DNA of 5,628 nt from Ruminococcaceae bacterium UBA5396. GTDB lineage: Bacteria > Bacillota > Clostridia > Oscillospirales > Acutalibacteraceae. Below, in pieces: positions 1-5,183 of the stretch; the stretch's first letter is position 1; every line of letters starts with the position of its first letter. Made by a program: the position numbers and the translations under genes. The notes beneath the pieces are model-generated. The model did no database searches, was not told the DNA's origin, and saw only the letters and a program-made list of their open reading frames with translations. The stretch spans positions 10,630-16,257 of the forward strand of contig DHOG01000171.1 in NCBI GenBank assembly GCA_002410715.1, given 5' to 3'.

Positions 1-1044
1 CGAGGAGCTTTGCACCAGAAGCATAAGTGAAGAGCTGGAATTACCTATAATATTACTATAAGTATCTTTATGGACCAGAAGACGTGCGCGGGCTGCAAAA
101 TCCTTTGGAGAGTAATCAAAGGACTTATGAATGCCGGAATCAAAACTTGCATTTAAAGCAATCTTGTCTCCGACGATTTTTGTAGTACCTGCTCCTGTAA
201 CAATAGGTAGTGTATTTTTTGTTTCTGATGGCTTGGGTTTACTGCTCGTGGTTGTTGTAGTCTTGTTGATTTTCCGTGTTGTGGTAGCTTTGGTTGTAGT
301 GGTTGATTTTGTTGAAGATGTTCCGGTTGTAGATGGATTAATTAACCATCCCTCATTACCGATATATTTTATCACCTGACCGGAAGCAAGAAGGTTTTCT
401 TGATCATTTAGGACACAATGAACGTCAGAAATATCGGCGGGTAGTTTATTCGAAAATTTTGCATATCCGTTTGAATCGGTTGTTACTGATTCAAATTCTA
501 TATCACCTATGTAGTAGTATACAATGAGCCCTGACACCGGACGGTCATAATTATCACGAACCTGAGCAGTCAGTTTGTTGTTTTCACTAAATAATTCAAT
601 ATTGGTTCTAAGCTCCCCGCCGCGCTCAACTTTCTGGTCACAGTTTACAATGGTTCCGTCATCCATTTCGAGAATGATGGTATACTCGCCCGGTTTCAGT
701 TCCTCGTCGTCTATAGAGAAAGGGAAGCTCCCTGTATAGTCATTAACGCTTTTCCCGTAGTTCGTTCCAACGATCTGAACATTTTTCACAGACAACCCAT
801 TCGCGTCATCAGCGTTCCATTCGATATAAATAGTGTCATATGTTTCGTTGTAAGTGAAAGTGAACCACAAGTCTACAGGGGGGGATGTCGACTGGGTTGT
901 AGAAGTAGTTGTGGTTGTAGTAGTACTTGTAGACGACGTTGTTTCGGTATTGTCGCGATTGTCGTTGGGTTTCGCTAAAACGAAGGAGGGGAGAGTGCAC
1001 CCTAAAATAATTATACAAAGTAAAAACGGCAATAATTTTTTCAT
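1..1044 (-). CDS. Exported Thr-rich, Ig-like-domain surface protein (probable lipoprotein), N-terminal part, runs off left edge
   Basis: The minus strand is open from an ATG at 1044 to the window edge: 348 codons with no stop, so the C-terminus is missing. Residues 1-24 form a signal peptide (MKK, then a hydrophobic core). Cys16 follows I-L-G and fits a loose lipobox; alternatively V-L-A at 22-24 fits signal peptidase I cleavage, so the anchor type is unresolved. Residues 33-54 are a Thr/Ser-rich linker. Residues of about 57-145 look like a beta-sandwich. Residues of about 146-230 resemble a bacterial Ig-like fold, with an R-D-N-Y-D-R-P-V-S-G turn and a later T-D-S-N-G-Y-A-K-F segment. A second Thr/Lys-rich linker spans 238-278, followed by an unrecognised Ser-rich region. 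Such linkers and modules are typical of surface or polymer-binding proteins of Gram-positive gut bacteria, but no catalytic domain is visible and I assign no activity. An AAAGGA ribosome site lies about 12 nt upstream. The export call is firm; the function is unknown. Confidence 0.85.
   Translation of the reverse strand, partial: MKKLLPFLLCIIILGCTLPSFVLAKPNDNRDNTETTSSTSTTTTTTTSTTQSTSPPVDLWFTFTYNETYDTIYIEWNADDANGLSVKNVQIVGTNYGKSVNDYTGSFPFSIDDEELKPGEYTIILEMDDGTIVNCDQKVERGGELRTNIELFSENNKLTAQVRDNYDRPVSGLIVYYYIGDIEFESVTTDSNGYAKFSNKLPADISDVHCVLNDQENLLASGQVIKYIGNEGWLINPSTTGTSSTKSTTTTKATTTRKINKTTTTTSSKPKPSETKNTLPIVTGAGTTKIVGDKIALNASFDSGIHKSFDYSPKDFAARARLLVHKDTYSNIIGNSSSSLMLLVQSSS
211..333 (-). repeat. 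Low-complexity Thr/Lys-codon tract (second linker)
   Basis: Encodes residues 238-278 of the exported protein: Thr runs broken by Lys and Arg, ending in Ser/Lys/Pro. It separates the Ig-like part from the C-terminal region that continues past the window edge. The basic residues distinguish it from the first, uncharged linker and might favour contact with anionic wall polymers (inference). Confidence 0.75.
883..948 (-). repeat. Low-complexity Thr-codon tract (first linker)
   Basis: This is a run of ACN codons (with TCN/AGT) encoding residues 33-54 of the exported protein, including seven consecutive threonines at 41-47. It is a linker, probably extended and possibly glycosylated (inference). 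The low complexity makes it prone to length variation and produces spurious Val-rich reading frames on the opposite strand. Confidence 0.8.
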
Positions 1045-1117
1045 AAAGACATTCCGTCCTTTCCTTTGGAACGCTTTGATTTGTGTAGCACTTTAATCTG
1101 GTTGCCAATCAATACAC

Positions 1118-1138
1118 AAGTATAAGAATATCATACTT
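1118..1138. promoter_or_regulatory. Inverted repeat over the candidate -10 (possible operator)
   Basis: AAGTAT at 1118-1123 and ATACTT at 1133-1138 are perfect 6-bp inverted arms around a 9-nt centre that contains the candidate -10 hexamer. The position fits a repressor site for the exported-protein gene. The arms are short and AT-rich, so chance is possible, and no regulator can be named. Confidence 0.3.
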
Positions 1139-1153
1139 CATCAAAAAAGTAAA
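1125..1153 (-). promoter_or_regulatory. Candidate sigma-A promoter of the exported-protein gene, with extended -10
   Basis: On the minus strand a TTTACT (-35, 1153-1148) is followed after 17 nt by TATTCT (-10, 1130-1125), with TG one base upstream of the -10 (1133-1132). It sits between the perR stop and the exported-protein start, leaving a leader of about 75 nt. Both hexamers are imperfect, so this is a reasonable but unproven assignment. Confidence 0.4.
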
Positions 1154-1173
1154 TGTACCCCTACCGGATTTAT

Positions 1174-1590
1174 CTATTTAGTAAATGTTTTACAATCAGG
1201 ACAAACACCGATAAAAAATACGTCCCCCTGTGTTTTTTCAAAACCGGATGGGCAAAACATGTTAAGACTAACAGAATCAACTTCAAAATCATAAATTTTT
1301 CCGCATTTGCTGCACAAGAAATGCCCGTGATCAGATGTAGTCGCATCAAAATGTTGTTCTTCAGCGCAAATATTCACCTGGCGGACAAGACCCGCCTCGA
1401 CAAGCGTGTTTAAGGAATTATATATCGTTGTACGGGAAAAAACAGGATACTTTTCGACCAATGCGCGATATATAGTATCTGCAGATGGATGCTCAGGATG
1501 AGAAAGAAGATATTCATATACTGCGATTCTTTGCTGAGTGGGACGTATCCCTTTTTTTGAAAGAACTAATGTCAAATCACATTCGCTCAT
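1174..1590 (-). CDS. perR: PerR-type peroxide-sensing Fur-family repressor
   Basis: A 138-aa Fur-superfamily metalloregulator, the usual length. The N-terminal winged helix covers about residues 1-75, with the typical P-T-Q-Q-R at 17-21 and the recognition-helix region S-R-T-T-I-Y-N-S-L at 52-60. The regulatory metal ligands of Bacillus PerR (H37, D85, H91, H93, D104) align with H34, D82, H88, H90 and D101 here. Asp at 101, rather than the Glu usual in Fur, is a PerR hallmark. Two CxxC pairs (C93/C96 and C130/C133) form the structural zinc site. In the PerR family, Fe-catalysed oxidation of the His ligands by peroxide releases DNA and derepresses oxidative-stress genes. A GAGGAG ribosome site lies about 12 nt before the ATG. 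The upstream promoter and box indicate autorepression. No classical target gene (catalase, rubrerythrin, ahpC) is adjacent, so its regulon lies elsewhere. Family and subtype are confident. Confidence 0.93.
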   Translation of the reverse strand: MSECDLTLVLSKKGIRPTQQRIAVYEYLLSHPEHPSADTIYRALVEKYPVFSRTTIYNSLNTLVEAGLVRQVNICAEEQHFDATTSDHGHFLCSKCGKIYDFEVDSVSLNMFCPSGFEKTQGDVFFIGVCPDCKTFTK

Positions 1591-1631
1591 TGCTATTTTC
1601 TTCTCCTCTCGAGGGTGTAATCATTTGATTA

Positions 1632-1646
1632 TTGTACTTATTACAA
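1632..1646. promoter_or_regulatory. PerR box overlapping the perR transcription start
   Basis: The 15-mer TTGTACTTATTACAA is a 7-1-7 inverted repeat with six of seven pairs matched. It agrees with the PerR box consensus TTATAATnATTATAA at 11 of the 14 defined positions. It begins two bases downstream of the -10 and covers the expected start point, where a bound repressor would block RNA polymerase. Autoregulation of perR through such a box is known in Bacillus; here it is inferred from sequence. Confidence 0.72.
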
Positions 1647-1647
1647 A

Positions 1648-1676
1648 ATTATATAACTTTAGGAGCATTGTGTCAA
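1648..1676 (-). promoter_or_regulatory. Consensus sigma-A promoter of perR
   Basis: On the minus strand TTGACA (1676-1671) and TATAAT (1653-1648) are both perfect consensus hexamers, separated by exactly 17 nt. Transcription should start near 1641, giving a leader of about 50 nt before the perR ATG. Such a strong promoter makes sense if it is normally held down by the overlapping PerR box. Confidence 0.88.
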
Positions 1677-1798
1677 TGTTTATAAAATGGATTATATTTC
1701 ACGGACGACATTCATCGGAATGAACCTACCGATATTAGCGTGATTGGTAAATATGCTTATGTATCTAAGAGAAACTTTTGCTTTAGCATATCCTTGCT

Positions 1799-1880
1799 GG
1801 CGGGGGGCGAAAAGCAAGTCCGGCAAAAAGAGTGCAAAGAACTTCGGGAAGGCGTTTCGATTCGCCTCCCCGCCCCCCCT
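1799..1880. other. GC-rich nested stem-loop block, possible structured RNA or palindromic repeat
   Basis: An inner stem pairs 1845-1854 (CGGGAAGGCG) with 1863-1872 (CGCCTCCCCG) around an 8-nt loop. The single imperfect pair would be G-U if the minus strand is transcribed and A-C if the plus strand is. An alternative outer stem pairs GGGGGGCG at 1802-1809 with CGCCCCCC at 1871-1878 and shares two bases with the inner stem, so the two compete at one edge. The composition is quite unlike the flanks. I do not recognise a known RNA family. Confidence 0.35.
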
Positions 1881-1913
1881 TCAAAAAACGCTGATTGTAA
1901 TAACTTTACGAAA

Positions 1914-1953
1914 ATATTCCTATCTGTCTCCCCACAGAGATAGATAGGAATAT
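1914..1953 (-). terminator. Long hairpin downstream of the YetF-type gene, terminator candidate
   Basis: The arms at 1914-1925 and 1942-1953 (ATATTCCTATCT and its reverse complement) pair perfectly for 12 bp. The pairing extends inward through 1926-1930 and 1937-1941 to a 6-nt loop. The innermost extension has one G-U pair on the plus strand but one mismatch on the minus strand. The only genes reading toward it come from the right, and on that strand the stem runs into a short T-rich tail (ATTTTC). The tail is weak and the hairpin is about 90 nt past the stop, so it could instead be an RNA-stabilising stem or a protein-binding palindrome. Confidence 0.4.
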
Positions 1954-2044
1954 ATTACTCGAGTTATCTTAAGAAGCCACCAGTCCCGGCCCCATAACCA
2001 AACAGAAAACATGAAGTTATCATTGTATAGATTTGTGGTTTTGT

Positions 2045-2752
2045 TTATTCAAAAATGTCTTGGGTAGCCGCTCTATTAACCTTAGGGTAGACACTTAGAC
2101 TGTTTTTATTGTCACAGGTGGCAAGAAAAACATTGGCGATATCTGTTATCCCTTGAGCGGCCAACTGCTTTTGAAGCCAGATTTGATCGTTTCCGGTGTA
2201 TTTTAAATTGTAATGCAGAATACGACCATCGAGAATTACATTAACAGTCAATTTATCCTGCTCTGGGGATAGGTTCATGTCCTGGGGTGTTAAAGGACGC
2301 TGCAGCGAAACCGGAAGGATACTGATTTTGCCGTTTGGTTCAAGAATTGCGGTCTGTATATTTGCAAGGTTAAAGTATCCTTTGCTTCGGCACTCTGTAA
2401 GGAACTCGCTTACGTCCATCTTTGCTTTGGACAAATTTTTTCTGAAAAGTTTTCCGTCGTCATATAGGATAAGTGTTCCACCTTCGAGAACACGGCGCAG
2501 CGTTAATGATTTTCTTGACACCAAAGAAAACAGTACCGACATTATGGCGTATACAATCATTGCAGTAAGCGGTTTTGAAAACTCTTCGAGTGCAGTTGCC
2601 ATCTCTGCGGCAATTGATCCAATTGTAATTCCGTTTACATAATCAAACATGCTTAGCTGAGACATCTGATGATTGCCGATTATTCTGGTAAGGATAAAAA
2701 GAGCAATGACAGATCCCAGCGAAGTTAAAATGACTTTAAAAATCTCTCCCAT
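2045..2752 (-). CDS. YetF/DUF421-family membrane protein
   Basis: A 235-aa protein with the DUF421 (YetF/YdfS/YrbG) architecture. There are three N-terminal membrane segments at about residues 5-24, 38-54 and 62-78. The family signature F-D-Y-V-N-G-I-T-I-G-S-I-A-A-E lies at 36-50. A soluble C-terminal domain begins near 82, with G-G-T-L-I-L-Y-D-D-G-K at 91-101 and the A-I-L-E-P-N-G-K-I-S block at 135-144. Residues 165-222 form the extended tail seen in longer YetF proteins. Members are widespread in Firmicutes, often in several copies and in some cases linked to spores, but no biochemical activity is established, so none is assigned. The start has only a weak AAGGCAGG ribosome site. It lies 70 bp downstream of the BASS-type gene on the same strand with no clear terminator between, so co-transcription is plausible. 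Length is normal and the gene appears intact. Confidence 0.9.
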   Translation of the reverse strand: MGEIFKVILTSLGSVIALFILTRIIGNHQMSQLSMFDYVNGITIGSIAAEMATALEEFSKPLTAMIVYAIMSVLFSLVSRKSLTLRRVLEGGTLILYDDGKLFRKNLSKAKMDVSEFLTECRSKGYFNLANIQTAILEPNGKISILPVSLQRPLTPQDMNLSPEQDKLTVNVILDGRILHYNLKYTGNDQIWLQKQLAAQGITDIANVFLATCDNKNSLSVYPKVNRAATQDIFE

Positions 2753-2822
2753 AGAATACAGCCTGCCTTATGCATGTTTTTGAATACGCTATATCATAGG
2801 CTGTGCGATTTAAATGGAAATA

Positions 2823-3782
2823 TTACACTACCTGATGTGATTTTTCCTCAATCTTGCGCAGGATAAAGCCTGTAAGGGCGGCAAGAATCTGCTGAAACAC
2901 AGTACATATCATAACAGGAAACAAAACCTCTGCCGGAAAATACTGGGCCGCTATGACCGCCCCCGCGCTTATGTTACGCATTCCGGAGCCAAAAGCGAGC
3001 GAAACGGTTTCTGCCTGCTTTTGCTTGAGTATTTTAGCTGCAGTTATCCCAAAAACAAATCCCGATGCCGCCAATATCAGCATTGTGATTGCGACGGCAA
3101 ACAACTTCAATGTCACGGCCTTAAACAAAGGTGCAGCTTTGGATGAATTAATTATTACCACCAGCATAAGAGAAATCTTACTAAATGGTGCGAGTTTTGG
3201 GGATAAGGTATTTTTAATTTCTCCTTTTGTATACTGATTGAGTGACATTGCAAGCAATGCTGGAAAAGCAACCATTAACAAAAGGTCACGAATCATATCA
3301 AGTGGGGCGATGGCCGTGCTTGAACCGAGATAGAGCTTCAGCGAGAGAGGAGTCAGGATAGGGGAAAGCAGCGTATCAATCAGCAGTACTGACAAGCTTA
3401 AAGCAGCATTACCGCGATATATTGATACCCATATAATGCATACGACTGATGTTGGAATAGTGAACTCCAGCACCATTCCGGTGACAAGATGCGGATTACT
3501 TCCAAAAAGAAGACGTCCTGCCGCAAGAGCGGTCAGCGGCATCCACACGTGCAGCAGAAAAAGAGTGCAAAATAGAGGCACAGGGCTTTGAATCGCTTTC
3601 TTCATGTCCCTAAACCCGGCACCTAGGCTTCCCGAAAAGGTCATAAGGGCAAAAAGCCATGGTACAAACAGTTGTAGATGGATAAAGAATGGTGCGAAAG
3701 CCACACCTAATAAAAGACTGAAAGGAGTAATAAGCGGCATTTGTTTTTCAAGGATGATATTTAAGCGGGTTAAACGGTTCAA
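2823..3782 (-). CDS. Bile acid:sodium symporter (BASS)-family transporter
   Basis: A 319-aa polytopic membrane protein, about the normal BASS length, with roughly nine to ten hydrophobic segments. Conserved features include the first crossing-helix segment F-T-I-P-T-S-V-V-C-I-I-W at 107-118, followed by G-N-A-A-L-S-L-S at 124-131 and P-I-L-T-P at 141-145. The second crossing segment, G-S-G-M-R-N at 265-270, is followed by a loop with F-P-A-E-V. Family members carry bile acids, pantoate, 2-keto acids or other organic anions, usually with sodium; the substrate here cannot be read from sequence. The start is TTG: AAGGAG at 3790-3795 lies 7 nt before it, whereas the first in-frame ATG (3740) would lose the amphipathic N-terminus. 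The gene is divergent from the SOS operon and probably heads a unit with the YetF-type gene. I see no convincing promoter of its own. Confidence 0.88.
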   Translation of the reverse strand: MNRLTRLNIILEKQMPLITPFSLLLGVAFAPFFIHLQLFVPWLFALMTFSGSLGAGFRDMKKAIQSPVPLFCTLFLLHVWMPLTALAAGRLLFGSNPHLVTGMVLEFTIPTSVVCIIWVSIYRGNAALSLSVLLIDTLLSPILTPLSLKLYLGSSTAIAPLDMIRDLLLMVAFPALLAMSLNQYTKGEIKNTLSPKLAPFSKISLMLVVIINSSKAAPLFKAVTLKLFAVAITMLILAASGFVFGITAAKILKQKQAETVSLAFGSGMRNISAGAVIAAQYFPAEVLFPVMICTVFQQILAALTGFILRKIEEKSHQVV

Positions 3783-3789
3783 GATATTT

Positions 3790-3795
3790 CTCCTT
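3790..3795 (-). promoter_or_regulatory. Ribosome binding site supporting the TTG start of the BASS-type gene
   Basis: AAGGAG on the minus strand with a 7-nt spacer to TTG at 3782-3780. This near-ideal site is the reason for choosing the TTG rather than the downstream ATG at 3740. Confidence 0.8.
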
Positions 3796-3820
3796 ATCTA
3801 AAATTTTCATCAAATTCCCA

Positions 3821-3849
3821 TTGCACATCACGAACAATTGCTCTATAAT
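3821..3849 (+). promoter_or_regulatory. SOS-regulated promoter of the dinB operon
   Basis: TTGCAC (-35, 3821-3826), a 17-nt spacer and a perfect TATAAT -10 (3844-3849); the expected start is near 3856. The weak -35 with a perfect -10 and exact spacing, embedded between two LexA boxes, fits a promoter that is active mainly when LexA is cleaved. Confidence 0.75.
3831..3844. promoter_or_regulatory. LexA box 1 (imperfect), between -35 and -10
   Basis: CGAACAATTGCTCT matches the Gram-positive LexA/DinR pattern CGAAC-N4-GTTC with one substitution in the right half (GCTC for GTTC). It occupies the promoter spacer, and its left edge lies 25 bp from the matching position in box 2. Its central AATT is shared with box 2, which supports it being a real second site rather than chance. 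Confidence 0.65.
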
Positions 3850-3855
3850 AGGTTC

Positions 3856-3869
3856 TGAACAATTGTTCG
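3856..3869. promoter_or_regulatory. LexA box 2 (perfect 12-bp palindrome) over the transcription start
   Basis: TGAACAATTGTTCG contains GAAC-AATT-GTTC, a perfect palindrome matching the core of the Firmicutes LexA box. It lies 6 bp downstream of the -10 and covers the expected start site, so LexA bound here would block initiation. Its position directly upstream of a Y-family polymerase fits the known SOS regulon. Confidence 0.85.
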
Positions 3870-3901
3870 TGGGTTGGTTTAGCATGAAGGGGCTTGATTA
3901 G

Positions 3902-5152
3902 ATGGAGCGTATCATTTTACATTGCGACTGCAATAACTTCTATGCAAGCGTGGAATGTCTGCTTCACCCCGAGCTCAGGGGAAAACCGCTGGCGGTAGCC
4001 GGTGACCCCGAACAGCGACACGGCATTGTGCTTGCAAAAAGTTATGAGGCGAAAAAGTGGGGAGTCCAGACCGGCAATCCGCTATGGTTGGCAAAGCAGA
4101 TTTGCCCTGATATCGTATTCGTACAGCCGCATTTTGATTTGTATTTTCATTTCTCCCAGCTTATCAGAAATATATATTCGGAATATACCGAAAGAGTAGA
4201 ACCCTATGGGATGGACGAGTGCTGGCTGGATGTTACAGGCAGTGCATCACTGTTCGGCGACGGAAAAATGATTGCAGATACCCTACGGGAAAGAATCAAA
4301 AAAGAATTGGGGATTACGATTTCTGCAGGAGTGTCTTTTAATAAAGTGTTTGCCAAGCTGGGAAGTGATTATAAGAAACCCGACGCAACCACTGTTATAC
4401 CCTTAAACCGTTTCCGTGATATTGTATGGCCTATTCCTGTATCAGACCTGTTATTTGTCGGGAGGGCAACCGCGAAGGTGCTGGAGCGCAAAGGTGTAAG
4501 AACCATTGGTGATCTAGCCAATGCAAGGCGGGATGCGGTGAAAAGCTGGTTGGGGAAATGCGGTGAAGAGCTTTGGCTGTGTGCAAACGGTTATGATTCG
4601 TCGCAGGTAGCTCCTGCCGACTGGCAGCCGGTTATAAAATCAATCGGCAATAGTACCACAATGCCCCGCGACCTATCCGAGTATAATGAAGTGAAAATTA
4701 CGCTGATGGTACTCAGCGAAAGCGTTGCCGCGCGTCTGCGTCAGCATGATCTGCAGTGTGATACTGTCCAAATAAGCATACGTGGTACCGATCTCTCATG
4801 GATGGAACGACAGGGAAAGCTTGAAATACCGGCGTGTGATTCTACCAGTATCTATCGAAAGGCGCTTCGACTTTTTGCAGATAACAGCCGCCCCGGGAAT
4901 CCTGTAAGAAGTCTTGGCGTTCGTGCCCGCAATCTGATGCCGCGTCGGTATGAACAGATATCCATTCTGCCGTCAATTCAGCAGGCGCAGCGACATGAGG
5001 CGATTGAAGAAGTGCTGGACGGTCTGCGCGGCCGTTTTGGTGACAAGATAATTCAGCGCGGTATTATGCTGTCCGATAAAACACTGTCTGCGTTGGACCC
5101 CCAGACAAACTATCCAAATCTGGTTTTATCCTCCGTACACAGTCAAAGATAA
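3902..5152 (+). CDS. dinB: Y-family (DinB/UmuC superfamily) translesion DNA polymerase
   Basis: A 416-aa error-prone polymerase that copies past damaged bases. The palm begins with H-C-D-C-N-N-F-Y-A-S-V-E at 7-18: Asp9 is the first metal ligand and Tyr14 sits at the steric-gate position that excludes ribonucleotides. Y-G-M-D-E-C-W-L-D at 102-110 supplies the other metal ligands, Asp105 and Glu106. S-A-G-V-S-F-N-K-V-F-A-K-L at 141-153 is the conserved fingers/palm motif. A helix-hairpin-helix thumb lies at about 179-206 and the little-finger domain at about 241-345. Q-I-S-I-L at 352-356 resembles the QLSLF-type beta-clamp binding peptide, followed by a tail ending in L-R-G-R-F-G-D-K-I-I-Q-R-G, common in Firmicutes homologues. 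All catalytic residues are intact. GAAGGGG lies 9 nt before the ATG. Two LexA boxes in the promoter indicate SOS induction. Whether it is strictly Pol IV-like or nearer the UvrX/UmuC-like branch needs phylogeny. Confidence 0.94.
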   Translation: MERIILHCDCNNFYASVECLLHPELRGKPLAVAGDPEQRHGIVLAKSYEAKKWGVQTGNPLWLAKQICPDIVFVQPHFDLYFHFSQLIRNIYSEYTERVEPYGMDECWLDVTGSASLFGDGKMIADTLRERIKKELGITISAGVSFNKVFAKLGSDYKKPDATTVIPLNRFRDIVWPIPVSDLLFVGRATAKVLERKGVRTIGDLANARRDAVKSWLGKCGEELWLCANGYDSSQVAPADWQPVIKSIGNSTTMPRDLSEYNEVKITLMVLSESVAARLRQHDLQCDTVQISIRGTDLSWMERQGKLEIPACDSTSIYRKALRLFADNSRPGNPVRSLGVRARNLMPRRYEQISILPSIQQAQRHEAIEEVLDGLRGRFGDKIIQRGIMLSDKTLSALDPQTNYPNLVLSSVHSQR

Positions 5153-5170
5153 CAAATTCAGGTGCGGAAA

Positions 5171-5177
5171 GGCGGGG
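5171..5177 (+). promoter_or_regulatory. Ribosome binding site supporting the GTG start of the 87-aa protein
   Basis: GGCGGGG ends 6 nt before the GTG at 5184. The reading frame has no ATG near its beginning, and the first strand of the protein starts directly after the GTG, so this site decides the start. Confidence 0.6.
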
Positions 5178-5183
5178 ATAACT

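Larger units (their letters stand above)
1681..2044. other. Gene-free intergenic region with several hairpins
   Basis: I find no convincing gene between the perR promoter and the YetF-type gene. Two overlapping plus-strand frames of 67 codons (starting at 1740 and 1744) lack a good ribosome site and read through hairpins. The region contains short stem-loops at 1711-1724 (TTCAT/ATGAA) and 1751-1791 (ATATGCT/AGCATAT, 27-nt loop), a GC-rich nested structure at 1799-1880, and a long stem at 1914-1953. The GC-rich island in an AT-rich spacer is the odd part: it could be a small structured RNA, a degenerate intergenic repeat or a 3' untranslated region. Confidence 0.6.

Noticed and set aside
131..1108. 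Short frames on both strands within or beside the surface-protein gene (for example Val-rich plus-strand frames at 131-379 and 854-1096, and a minus-strand frame at 836-1108)
   Set aside because: The Val-rich frames are antisense shadows of Thr codons. The minus-strand frame is out of phase with the 348-codon gene that has the signal peptide and ribosome site.
1148..1188. AGTAAATGT direct repeat at 1148-1156 and 1180-1188
   Set aside because: Only 9 bp, AT-rich, one copy lies in the perR coding end and there is no further structure; it is likely chance.
1174..1590. Assignment as Fur (iron) or Zur (zinc) rather than PerR
   Set aside because: Asp101 at the PerR-specific ligand position, the full five-ligand set and the upstream PerR-type box favour the peroxide sensor.
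1740..1947. Two overlapping 67-codon plus-strand frames in the intergenic region
   Set aside because: They start four bases apart in different phases, lack a convincing ribosome site, have low-complexity basic translations and run through hairpin-forming sequence. They are better explained as non-coding.
2781..2800. GCTATATCATAGGC near-palindrome between the transporter and the YetF-type gene as a terminator
   Set aside because: The stem is very short with a bulge and no T-run follows on the minus strand, so it does not support a transcription break.
3809..3837. TTGTTC-17-TTTGAT as a minus-strand promoter for the transporter
   Set aside because: Both hexamers match consensus poorly, and the -35 is simply the reverse complement of part of LexA box 1; too weak to list as a feature.
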